DNA from: Okibacterium fritillariae
GTDB lineage: Bacteria; Actinomycetota; Actinomycetes; Actinomycetales; Microbacteriaceae
NCBI RefSeq assembly: GCF_900167575.1
Contig: NZ_FUZP01000001.1
Span: 1,178,001-1,242,000 of the forward strand
Length of the DNA: 64,000 nucleotides
Direction: 5' to 3'
This document shows, in pieces, positions 45,687-53,762 of this stretch (positions within the stretch are counted from its first letter, which is position 1; each line of letters starts with the position of its first letter). Made by a program: the position numbers and the translations under genes. The notes beneath the pieces are model-generated. The model saw only the letters and a list, made by a program, of their open reading frames with translations. It had not been told where the DNA came from and made no database searches.

Positions 45687-46488
45687 CAGACCCGCCGCGC
45701 AGCAGGTCGCGGCCCTCGTCGAGCCAGGTGCGAGCCGCGCGGGCCGCGCGCCCCGCCGCATCGAAGGCGAGCGCGCCTCCCTCTTGAGGGGCGCGGATGC
45801 CGGCCAGCTGCGAGGCGATGACGGGCCACGCCGGTTCGTGGTCACGCCGCTCTAAGTGCAGGCATCGCATGCAGGCGCTCGTTCCCGGCCGAACAAGGGG
45901 CCCGACGCGCACGGATTCGTCGCCGAACACGATCGGCAGGTGGGGCACGCCGTCGCTCGTGTAGCGCTGAAATGCTGCGGGCGGCACGCTCCACGCGGCG
46001 AGCAGAACCGCGAAGGCCGGAGTCTCTCCCGCCGATGGAGGGAGCCCGCGCCCCGCCAGGACGGGTCGGCCGGTCACGCGCAACAATTCGGCGATCGCGC
46101 GCGCCGGGGCCGCCTCGTCGGTCTGGTGCGAGCCCGACGTCGTGCACTGCACGACGTGCACGGGCGCTGGAACGGGCTCGGCCGCGACGCCCGATCGCGC
46201 GTCTGAGGCCACCAGCGGCTCGCGGGCGCCGGGCGCCAGCAGCACCGGATGGAGCTCTCGAACGAACCGCTCGACAGCCGCCTCATCGATGCCCTCGCGG
46301 TCGGGGACGGGCTCGATGCGCCCGATGCGACACAGGGCGCGATATGTGCAACCGGCCTGGAGGGCGGCCAGTAACCGCTCGCGCACCGCGTCGACCGAGA
46401 GCGTGAGAACGGCGCGGTCGATGCCGAATCGCACGGTGCGCGGCGAGGTCCACACCATCACATGACGGGGATCGATTCGAAGGATCAT
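45607..46488 (-). CDS. TOMM cyclodehydratase-like protein (Rv3196-type orphan)
   Basis: 293 residues. N-terminal winged-helix-like part (FGIDRAVLTLSVDAVRERLLAAL), middle Rossmann-like region (APVHVVQCTTSGS), then zinc-type cysteines PGTSACMRCLHLE (C206, C209) and the C-terminal HRPHAECGC (C288, C290). This resembles the E1-like/cyclodehydratase_2 domain (TIGR03882, from memory) used to make thiazole/oxazole peptides. It has no precursor peptide, YcaO protein or dehydrogenase nearby, and no ATP-binding GxGxxG is obvious, so bacteriocin synthesis is unlikely. Position between uvrD2 and the Zincin_2 gene is conserved with mycobacteria. True function unknown. Confidence 0.78.
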   Translation of the reverse strand: MILRIDPRHVMVWTSPRTVRFGIDRAVLTLSVDAVRERLLAALQAGCTYRALCRIGRIEPVPDREGIDEAAVERFVRELHPVLLAPGAREPLVASDARSGVAAEPVPAPVHVVQCTTSGSHQTDEAAPARAIAELLRVTGRPVLAGRGLPPSAGETPAFAVLLAAWSVPPAAFQRYTSDGVPHLPIVFGDESVRVGPLVRPGTSACMRCLHLERRDHEPAWPVIASQLAGIRAPQEGGALAFDAAGRAARAARTWLDEGRDLLRGGSVSLQRRARSEKWIWHRPHAECGCRSP

Positions 46489-46576
46489 GATCCCAGCCTG
46501 CCGCGATCATCATCCCCCCGGACGGTTATCCACAGGTTTTGTTTTCACCGGTTTCGGCCGGGCCGCCGGGCCACGA

Positions 46577-48025
46577 TCAGACGTGCGGCGGGTCGTCCCG
46601 ACGTCCCTCACCAGAATCCGAATCGCCCTCGGCATCCGGCTCTGCATCAGACGCGGACGCCGATGCGGAACCCGATGCAGCGGCATCTTCTTCCCGCGAA
46701 TCTTCCTGTTGCAACAACTGCTCGAGTGCCGCATCGAACTCATCGGGTTCGGGGGTCTCGCCGCGCGCCTCGGCCTCGAGCCGCGCGATCAGCGCCGACG
46801 GATCGTCGATGTCCTTGCCCGAGGGGATGAGATCGGGATGCGCCCACAGGGCGTCTCGCGCCTCTGTGCCCACGGCGTCACTGACCTTCTGCCAGAACGC
46901 CGCGGCCTCGCGCAATCGGCGAGGCCGCAGCTCGAGCCCGACCAGTGTGGCGAACGCCGATTCGGCGGGCCCACCGGTCGCCCGGCGGCGGCGGACCATC
47001 TCGGCCACGGAGTCGGCCTTCGGCAGCCGCGTCGTCGCTTGAGCGGTTACGACATCCACCCACCCCTCGATGAGCGCGAGGGTCGTTTCGAGGCGCGCCA
47101 GTGTGGCCAGCTGCGCTTCGCTCTTCGGCGGGATGAGTGAGCCATCGACCATCGCCTGGCGAAGTTCCTCGGGGTTCGACGGGTCGAAGCCTTCCGCCAG
47201 ATCTTCGAGACGTTCGGTGTCGATCGTGATGCCGCGGGCGAATTCCGTGATCGAGGAGATCAGGTCGAGCCGCAGCCATCGGGCGTGACGGAACAAGCGA
47301 GCATGCGCCAATTCGCGCACGGCGAGATAGAGCTGCACCTGGTCGTCGCCGAGGTCGAGACCCTCGCCGAACGACGCGACGTTCTGCGGCACGAGCGCCG
47401 CGCGGTTCTCATCGAGCAGGGGAATGCCGATATCGCCGCCCGAGACGACCTCGCGCGACAGCTGACCCACGACCTGACCGAGCTGCATGGCGAAGAGGGC
47501 ACCACCGATGTTGCGCATCATCTGGCTCGCGCCCGCCATCATCGAGCGCATCTCTTCGGGCGCCTGATCGGTCATGACCCGTGTGAGCGCATCGGAGATG
47601 CTCGTGGCCACGGGTTCGGCCATCTGTGCCCACACGGGCATCGTGTCTTTGGCCCACTGCGCGCGCGTCATGAGGATGGGCTCCTGCGCGAGGGCCGTCA
47701 CGACGGTCGCCTCGTCGAGCCACAGGGCGGCCACGTGGAAGGCCTGCTCGAGGGCGTTTCGCTCGGCGGGGGTCGTGGCGACGCTGCCCTCCGACGCGAT
47801 GGCGATGGCCTGATCGGTGGCGGTCTGCCAGTTGATGCCGCCGCCCGGAGTGGCCTGCATGGCGTTCTGCAGCTGGCCGATGAGGGCCTGCAGCGCGGCC
47901 GGGTCGTTGGGCAGTCCGGCGGCTCCCGCGAGCTGGCTGGGGTCGATCGCCCCGTTGCCGGACAGGAGTTCGCGAAGCATCTCCTGAAATTCGTCTTCGG
48001 GCTTCTTGGACTCGTCGTCTGACAC
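46577..48025 (-). CDS. Zincin_2 family protein (zinc-dependent metalloprotease-like, Rv3195 type)
   Basis: 482 residues, mostly helical, of the PF10103 family (TIGR03624 'putative hydrolase'). The zincin-type motif is VRELAHARLFRH (R237, E238, H241, H247), that is RExxH instead of HExxH, so one usual zinc His is replaced by Arg as in other family members I recall. Whether it is an active peptidase is unproven. C-tail of 50 residues is acidic and repetitive (SGSASASASDAEPDAEGDSD). GTG 48025 has AAAGGTGG six bases upstream; the frame is open to 48067. Confidence 0.85.
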   Translation of the reverse strand: MSDDESKKPEDEFQEMLRELLSGNGAIDPSQLAGAAGLPNDPAALQALIGQLQNAMQATPGGGINWQTATDQAIAIASEGSVATTPAERNALEQAFHVAALWLDEATVVTALAQEPILMTRAQWAKDTMPVWAQMAEPVATSISDALTRVMTDQAPEEMRSMMAGASQMMRNIGGALFAMQLGQVVGQLSREVVSGGDIGIPLLDENRAALVPQNVASFGEGLDLGDDQVQLYLAVRELAHARLFRHARWLRLDLISSITEFARGITIDTERLEDLAEGFDPSNPEELRQAMVDGSLIPPKSEAQLATLARLETTLALIEGWVDVVTAQATTRLPKADSVAEMVRRRRATGGPAESAFATLVGLELRPRRLREAAAFWQKVSDAVGTEARDALWAHPDLIPSGKDIDDPSALIARLEAEARGETPEPDEFDAALEQLLQQEDSREEDAAASGSASASASDAEPDAEGDSDSGEGRRDDPPHV

Positions 48026-48222
48026 GATGGCCACCTTTCCGCAGGGCAACGTTTGCTCTGTTCTCAACGTTAACCCGTGCCGCCGCGTGCAGACCGTGGG
48101 ATGGGCGCTCTCACTGTCCGCCCGCCGCGAACAGGTCCGGCGTCGGCAACGGGTGTGCCGACATCCGGCCGTACGGCTGTTTCCCGGGGTGGCCTTCGGG
48201 CCGTCATCTAGGATTGCTCGCT

Positions 48223-49371
48223 GTGACGCTCTTCGACGACCAGCCCGCTTCCCCCGTTTCCCCGGCGAGGAGCGCGCAGTCGCGGCGCCGCAGTGCGGGG
48301 TGGCTGTCGCTCGCCATCGCTTTCGTCCTCTTGGGCGTTCTGGCCCTCTGGCCGAGCCCGTGGGTGATCGAGCAGCCGGGCCCCGTTTTCAACACCCTGG
48401 GCACCGTGCAGCACGACAAAAAAGACGTGCCCATGATCGACATCCAGGGCGCCGAGACCTACGACACGGCCGGCAGCCTCGACATGCTCACGGTGCAGGT
48501 CAACGGCACGCCCGATCAGCGCCCGAGCTGGTTCGAGGTGGCCATGTCGTGGTTCGACCCGAGCCGCGCCGTCGTGCCCCTCGAGGCTGTCTACCCGCCC
48601 GGCGTCACCACTGAACAGCGTTCCGAACAGAACGCCACGCTCATGGTCGACTCGCAGCAGGATGCGGTGGCTGCGGCACTCTCCGAGCTCGGCTACACCT
48701 ATCCCCAACACCTGGCCGTCGGTTCGGTCGCCACGGGCTCGCCCGCCGAGAACGTGTTGAAGGTCGACGACGATCTCGTGTCGGTCAACGGCGAGACGGT
48801 CGACGACCTCGAGTCCGTGCGCACGGCCATCTCGGCCAACGGCGCCGACAAGGCGGCCTCCATCGACATCGTGCGCGGGGGAGTCCCGATGACGGTCGAG
48901 GTGACGCCCATCGAGCAGAAGGATGCCGCGGGCGACACGCAGACGGTCATCGGCATCGGCACGCGCATGGTCTACGACTTCCCGATCGATGTCACCATCC
49001 AGCTCGACAACGTGGGCGGCCCGAGCGCCGGCATGATGTTCGCGCTCGGCATCATCGACAAGCTCACCCCGGGCGAGCTCAACGGCGGTGCGGATGTCGC
49101 GGGCACCGGCACCATCACCGAATCGGGTGAGGTCGGCGCCATCGGCGGCATCCGGCAGAAGCTGTTCGCGGCGCGCGACGACGGCGCGACGATCTTCCTG
49201 GCGCCCTCGGCGAACTGCGACGAGGTCGTCGGGCATGTGCCCGACGGCATCCGCGTCTTCAGCGTCTCGACGCTCAAGGATTCGATGGCCGTGCTCGATG
49301 CGGTGCGCGAGAAGGGCGATCTCGACGCCCTGCCGACGTGTGAAACGGCGGCAGCGGCCCCGACCGAGTAG
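48223..49371 (+). CDS. PDZ + Lon-like (S16) membrane-anchored protease, Rv3194c type
   Basis: 382 residues. One N-terminal membrane helix (LSLAIAFVLLGVLALWPS), extracytoplasmic PDZ domain (about 145-232; VATGSPAENVLKVDDDLVSV), and a Lon-type domain with the catalytic dyad Ser268 (VGGPSAGMMF) and Lys313 (GGIRQKLFA). It lacks an AAA+ module, so it should cut unfolded or periplasmic substrates without ATP. TAGGAT (48209-48214) lies eight bases before GTG 48223. Gene pair with UPF0182 is conserved in actinobacteria. Confidence 0.92.
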   Translation: MTLFDDQPASPVSPARSAQSRRRSAGWLSLAIAFVLLGVLALWPSPWVIEQPGPVFNTLGTVQHDKKDVPMIDIQGAETYDTAGSLDMLTVQVNGTPDQRPSWFEVAMSWFDPSRAVVPLEAVYPPGVTTEQRSEQNATLMVDSQQDAVAAALSELGYTYPQHLAVGSVATGSPAENVLKVDDDLVSVNGETVDDLESVRTAISANGADKAASIDIVRGGVPMTVEVTPIEQKDAAGDTQTVIGIGTRMVYDFPIDVTIQLDNVGGPSAGMMFALGIIDKLTPGELNGGADVAGTGTITESGEVGAIGGIRQKLFAARDDGATIFLAPSANCDEVVGHVPDGIRVFSVSTLKDSMAVLDAVREKGDLDALPTCETAAAAPTE

Positions 49372-49430
49372 CCTCGGCTGTTCGCCCTGAGCGCGGCTCT
49401 CTTCCCAGGATCGGAACGTAGACTGATTTG

Positions 49431-49463
49431 GTGACCCCGACAGCAAAGAGGCCGACACCGTGA
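49431..49463 (+). CDS. Leaderless 10-codon ORF coupled to the UPF0182 gene
   Basis: GTG to TGA, product VTPTAKRPTP. TAGACT (49419-49424) ends six bases before the GTG, exactly as at the other leaderless starts in this window. The stop TGA overlaps the UPF0182 GTG as GTGA (49460-49463), the usual coupling geometry. Not proven to be translated. Confidence 0.5.
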   Translation: MTPTAKRPTP

Positions 49464-52420
49464 CATCCACGACAGCAGCACAGCCGACCCAACCGAAGCG
49501 CTCCCGAGCACCCCTCGCCATCACCCTCGCGGTGGTCGGCGCGCTCGTGGTCGCCTTCTTCATCTTCTCCGGTTTATACACCGACTTCCTCTGGTATGAC
49601 CAGCTCGGTTACGCAACCGTCCTGACCACCGGATGGCTCGCCACCCTGGGCATGTTCCTGGTGGGTTTCATCGCCATGGCCGTCCCCGTCTGGATCTCGA
49701 TCCAGCTGGCTTACCGCCTGCGCCCGGTGTATGCCAAGCTCTCGAGCCAGCTCGACCGCTACCAGGAGCTCGTCGAGCCGCTGCGTCGCCTCGCCACGTG
49801 GGGAATCCCGGTCATCCTGGGCCTCTTCGCCGGCTTCGCCACCGCCACGCGCTGGCAGGTCGTGCTCATGTGGTTCAACCGCACGCCGTCGGGCACCACC
49901 GACCCGCAGTTCGGCCTCGACACCTCGTTCTACCTGTTCGAGCTGCCGTTCTACCGCGGCGTCGTCGCGTTCGCCTCGGCCGTCATCCTGCTCGCCGTTC
50001 TCGCCACCGTGGCCGTCAGCTACCTCTACGGTTCCATCCGGGTGGCCGGGCGCGAGTTGCGCATCTCGAAGAGCGCCCGCATCCAGATCGCTATCCTCGC
50101 GGGGGTCTACCTGCTCCTGCAGGCCGTCAGCATCTGGCTCGACCAGTACGTCACGCTCACGCAGACCGGTGACCTGATCACGGGTGCCAGCTACACCGAC
50201 GTCAACGCCACGATCCCGGGCCGCATCATCCTGGCCGGCATCGCCATCCTCGTCGCCCTGCTCTTCTTCGTCACGGCCTTCATCGGCCGCTGGCGCTTCC
50301 CCGTCGTCGGCCTCGTTCTGCTGCTCATCTCGGGCCTGCTCATCGGCACCGCCTACCCGTGGGTCGTGCAGCGCTTCCAGGTCGACCCGAACGCGCGTGT
50401 GCTCGAGACGCCCTACATCCAGCGCAACATCGACCTCACGCGTGAGGCCTACGGCGTCGACACGGTCGAAGAGATCCCCTACAACGCCACGACCGATGCC
50501 GAGCCCGGCGCCCTGCGCGCCGACGCCGAGACCACCGCGAACATCCGCATCATCGACCCCGCGGTCGTCAGCCCGACGGTCTCGCAGCTCGAGCAGTTCA
50601 AGAACTACTACCAGTTCAACAAGGCGCTCGACGTCGACCGTTACACGATCGACGGCAAGACCCAAGATGCCGTGGTGGCCGTGCGCGAGCTCAGCCAGTC
50701 CGGCCTCGAAGACGCCCAGAGCTGGTACAACAACACGGTCGTCTACACGCACGGCTACGGCCTGGTCGCCGCCTACGGCAACCAGCGCTCGTCGGACGGT
50801 TTCCCCGTGTTCCTCGAGTCGGGCGTGCCCACCTCGGGTGAGCTGGGCGACTTCCAGCCGCGCATCTACTTCGGCGAGAAATCGCCCGAGTACTCGATCG
50901 TCGGTTCGCCGGCATCCACCAAACCGGTCGAGCTCGACTACCCGTCGGCCACCGACGACGCGCAGGAGACGTACAACACGTTCGACGGCGACGGCGGCCC
51001 CAAGCTCGACAACGCGTTCAAGAAGCTCATCTACGCGCTCAAGTTCCAGTCCGAGCAGATCTTCCTCTCGGATGCCGTGAACAACCAGTCGCAGATTCTC
51101 TATGACCGCAACCCGAAGGACCGCGTGCAGAAGGCGGCTCCCTACCTGACGCTCGACTCCGACCCCTACCCGTCGGTCGTCGACGGCAAGGTCGTCTGGA
51201 TCGTCGACGGCTACACCACATCGGCGAACTTCCCGTACGCCAAGACGCAGTCGCTGTCGAACGCCATCGCCGACTCGGCCACGCAGACGCAGCAGTACGC
51301 GCTCGACAACATCAACTACATCCGCAACTCGGTCAAGGCCACGGTCGACGCCTACAGCGGTAAGGTCACGCTCTACGCGTGGGACGACAAAGACCCGGTG
51401 CTCGCCACCTGGCAGAAGATCTACCCGTCCACGGTGAAGCCGATCTCCGAGATGTCCGGAGACCTGATGAGCCACGTGCGTTACCCGGCCGACCTGTTCA
51501 AGGTGCAGCGCCAGATCCTCGGCCAGTACCACGTGACCGACGCCGGCCCGTTCTACTCGCGGTCCGACGCGTGGGCCACACCGGCCGACCCGCAGGCCAC
51601 GGCCAACGACACCACACTGCAGCCGCCGTATTACCTGACGATGCAGATGCCCGGCCAAGACGCCCCGGCGTTCTCGCTGTACTCCTCGTTCATCCCTCGA
51701 GGCACGAGCGACTCCTCGCGCTCGATCCTCACGGGCTACCTCGCGGCCGACGCCGATGCGGGAGCCGAGAAGGGTGTGAAGGGCGACGACTACGGCAAGC
51801 TCAGGCTGCTGACGTTGCCGAAGGAAGACACGGTGCCCGGCCCCGGCCAGGTGCAGAACAACTTCAACTCCGACCCGAGCGTCTCGTCGGCCATCAACCT
51901 GTTGAAGCAGGGTCAGACCAAGGTCATCAACGGCAACCTGCTCACGGTGCCGGTCGGTGGCGGTCTGCTCTACGTGCAACCGGTCTACGTGCAGTCAACG
52001 GCCGAGACGGCCTACCCGCTGTTGCAGAAGGTGCTCGTCGCCTTCGGTGACCAAATCGCGTTCGAGAACACGCTCGACGAGGCGCTCGACGTGCTCTTCG
52101 GCGGAGACTCGGGGGCGCAGGCCGGCGATACCGGCACGGACTCGACCGTCGCGCCCGAGACGCCCAGCGTCGACCCGAACACGGGCACCGACGGCGGAAC
52201 GGATACGGGCACCGACACCGGCACCGACGGTGGCACGGGTGTCACGACGGGTGATCCCGCCACCGACGCCCAGCTGCAGCAGGCCTTGAACGAGGCCAAG
52301 CAGGCCATCGCCGACAAGCAGGCCGCACTCGCGAAGGGCGACTTCACCGCCTATGGCGCCGCTGACGCCAAGCTCGCCGAGGCCGTGGCCCGCGCGCTGG
52401 AGCTCACCGGCGGCAAGTAA
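49460..52420 (+). CDS. UPF0182 family membrane protein
   Basis: 986 residues, PF03699. Seven membrane helices within residues 18-310 (first LAITLAVVGALVVAFFIFS with FLWYDQLGY after it), then a large extracytoplasmic domain containing RYPADLFKVQRQILGQYHVTD and DLMSHV. Function unknown; broadly conserved in actinobacteria and cyanobacteria. The C-terminal 80 residues contain a Gly-Thr-Asp repeat (TDGGTDTGTDTGTDGG) and an Ala/Lys-rich coiled coil (LNEAKQAIADKQAALAKG), the common end of this family. GTG start with AGAGG eight bases upstream and a coupled mini-ORF. Confidence 0.94.
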   Translation: MTSTTAAQPTQPKRSRAPLAITLAVVGALVVAFFIFSGLYTDFLWYDQLGYATVLTTGWLATLGMFLVGFIAMAVPVWISIQLAYRLRPVYAKLSSQLDRYQELVEPLRRLATWGIPVILGLFAGFATATRWQVVLMWFNRTPSGTTDPQFGLDTSFYLFELPFYRGVVAFASAVILLAVLATVAVSYLYGSIRVAGRELRISKSARIQIAILAGVYLLLQAVSIWLDQYVTLTQTGDLITGASYTDVNATIPGRIILAGIAILVALLFFVTAFIGRWRFPVVGLVLLLISGLLIGTAYPWVVQRFQVDPNARVLETPYIQRNIDLTREAYGVDTVEEIPYNATTDAEPGALRADAETTANIRIIDPAVVSPTVSQLEQFKNYYQFNKALDVDRYTIDGKTQDAVVAVRELSQSGLEDAQSWYNNTVVYTHGYGLVAAYGNQRSSDGFPVFLESGVPTSGELGDFQPRIYFGEKSPEYSIVGSPASTKPVELDYPSATDDAQETYNTFDGDGGPKLDNAFKKLIYALKFQSEQIFLSDAVNNQSQILYDRNPKDRVQKAAPYLTLDSDPYPSVVDGKVVWIVDGYTTSANFPYAKTQSLSNAIADSATQTQQYALDNINYIRNSVKATVDAYSGKVTLYAWDDKDPVLATWQKIYPSTVKPISEMSGDLMSHVRYPADLFKVQRQILGQYHVTDAGPFYSRSDAWATPADPQATANDTTLQPPYYLTMQMPGQDAPAFSLYSSFIPRGTSDSSRSILTGYLAADADAGAEKGVKGDDYGKLRLLTLPKEDTVPGPGQVQNNFNSDPSVSSAINLLKQGQTKVINGNLLTVPVGGGLLYVQPVYVQSTAETAYPLLQKVLVAFGDQIAFENTLDEALDVLFGGDSGAQAGDTGTDSTVAPETPSVDPNTGTDGGTDTGTDTGTDGGTGVTTGDPATDAQLQQALNEAKQAIADKQAALAKGDFTAYGAADAKLAEAVARALELTGGK

Positions 52421-52576
52421 TACCACGAGTCGCACTCGGTGAAACACCCCGCGCATCCGCACCGCCCCGCTTGTACATTGGGGGCGGTGCGTGTGCGTTA
52501 ACGCACCACGCACTACACGGCCGGCCACCACCGGCTCGCACCGAGGCTTCGCACCGTCGAAGAAGGGAACCGCCAG

Positions 52577-53509
52577 ATGTCACACACCACAGACGAGCAC
52601 GAGCACGACCAACAGGATGGCGCGTCATCCTGGCTCGACGACAACCGCGCCAACTGGGATGACCGCGTTCCCGTTCACCTCGACAGCGACTTCTACGATC
52701 TGACAGCCCTCCGCGCGGGCCGCGGCCGGCTGACGCCCATCGAGGAATCCGAACTCGCGCAGCTCTTCCCCGGGGGAGAGGACGGCACGTTCGACCTCAC
52801 GGGTCTGCGCGTGCTGCACCTGCAGTGCCACTTCGGGGCCGACACGCTGCGGCTGGCCCAAGCCGGCGCCGAGGTGGTGGGCATCGACTTCTCGCGCCCC
52901 GCCATCAAGGAGGCGCGCAAGCTGGCCGCCGAGCTCGGCCTCGCCGACCGCGCACGCTTCATCGTCACCGACGTCTACGACCTGCGGCACGCTCTGCCCG
53001 AACCCGATTCGTTCGACCTGGTCTTCACGAGCTGGGGCACCATCACGTGGCTGCCCAACCTCACCGAGTGGGCGAGCATCATCGAGTGGTTCCTCAAACC
53101 CGGGGCGCTGTTCTACTTCGCCGACAATCATCCCGTGTCCGGCGTCTTCGAGGGGCTCGAGAACGGTTTCCCTCGCTTCGCCTACCCCTATGGCGCGACC
53201 GAGCCGTTCGTAGTCGACGACCCGTCCGACTATGCCGACCAGGAGGCCCGCATCGAGCACGGGCGCACCTGGGAGTGGTCGCACCCCGTTTCGGCCCTCT
53301 GGAAGGCCATCACGGGCGCCACGCTGCGTCTCGACCACTATGAGGAGCACTACCAGGTCCCGTGGCAGGCTTACCCGGGGCTGCAGGCGCAGGGCGACGG
53401 CATGTATGGCTGGCCCGACGACACCCGGTGGCTGCCGCTCGCGCACTCGCTCACGGCCGTGAAGCCCATGGTGGGGCAGACGCGTCCGGGCAGCGGCCGC
53501 GAGAGCTGA
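52577..53509 (+). CDS. Class I SAM-dependent methyltransferase
   Basis: 310 residues. Acidic, His-rich first 15 residues, then a DNRANWDDRVPVH motif seen in this SAM methyltransferase family, motif I VLHLQCHFGADTLRLAQAGA, acidic GIDFSRPAI and motif LVFTSWGTITWL. Target unknown (small molecule likely). AAGGGAA precedes the ATG. The 156 bases upstream hold a probable own promoter but no strong box. Confidence 0.85.
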   Translation: MSHTTDEHEHDQQDGASSWLDDNRANWDDRVPVHLDSDFYDLTALRAGRGRLTPIEESELAQLFPGGEDGTFDLTGLRVLHLQCHFGADTLRLAQAGAEVVGIDFSRPAIKEARKLAAELGLADRARFIVTDVYDLRHALPEPDSFDLVFTSWGTITWLPNLTEWASIIEWFLKPGALFYFADNHPVSGVFEGLENGFPRFAYPYGATEPFVVDDPSDYADQEARIEHGRTWEWSHPVSALWKAITGATLRLDHYEEHYQVPWQAYPGLQAQGDGMYGWPDDTRWLPLAHSLTAVKPMVGQTRPGSGRES

Positions 53510-53551
53510 GGCAGATTTCACCCCCGAATTCGGATGCTGAACCGCCCAGGA

Positions 53552-53581
53552 TTGGCGGCGCTCCAATATCCGTGCTAGAGT
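53552..53581 (+). promoter_or_regulatory. Promoter of the initiator tRNA gene
   Basis: -35 TTGGCG (53552-53557), 18-base spacer, -10 TAGAGT (53576-53581); the tRNA begins 12 bases later. Confidence 0.65.
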
Positions 53582-53593
53582 CAATTCTTGTGC

Positions 53594-53667
53594 CGCGGGG
53601 TGGAGCAGTTCGGTAGCTCGCTGGGCTCATAACCCAGAGGTCGTAGGTTCAAATCCTGCCCCCGCAA
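53594..53667 (+). tRNA. Initiator tRNA-fMet (CAT)
   Basis: 74-base cloverleaf without encoded CCA. Anticodon CAT in loop ctcataa. Two initiator hallmarks: the first acceptor pair is mismatched (C at 53594 against A at 53666), and the anticodon stem has three consecutive G-C pairs (ctggg/cccag). T arm gtagg-ttcaaat-cctgc, D arm gagc/gctc. Elongator Met tRNA would not have the C1-A72 mismatch. Confidence 0.95.
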
Positions 53668-53672
53668 CAGAT

Positions 53673-53718
53673 AGGCCCGGAATCACGGTGAATTTCACCG
53701 GATTCCGGGCCTTTTTCT
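53673..53718 (+). terminator. Terminator after tRNA-fMet
   Basis: 12-bp outer stem (53673-53684 with 53701-53712) enclosing a second perfect hairpin (cggtgaa/ttcaccg), followed by the T-rich tract ctttttcttt. The clearest T-run terminator in the window; it also faces the convergent phosphoesterase gene. Confidence 0.9.
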
Positions 53719-53762
53719 TTGCCCCGGCGTCTTCTCATCCGGTGCAGCCGAAACGCTCCCGT

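Noticed and set aside
52180-52250. Possible minisatellite in the UPF0182 gene
   Set aside because: Short Gly-Thr-Asp repeats are usual in the C-tail of this family; nothing beyond low complexity.
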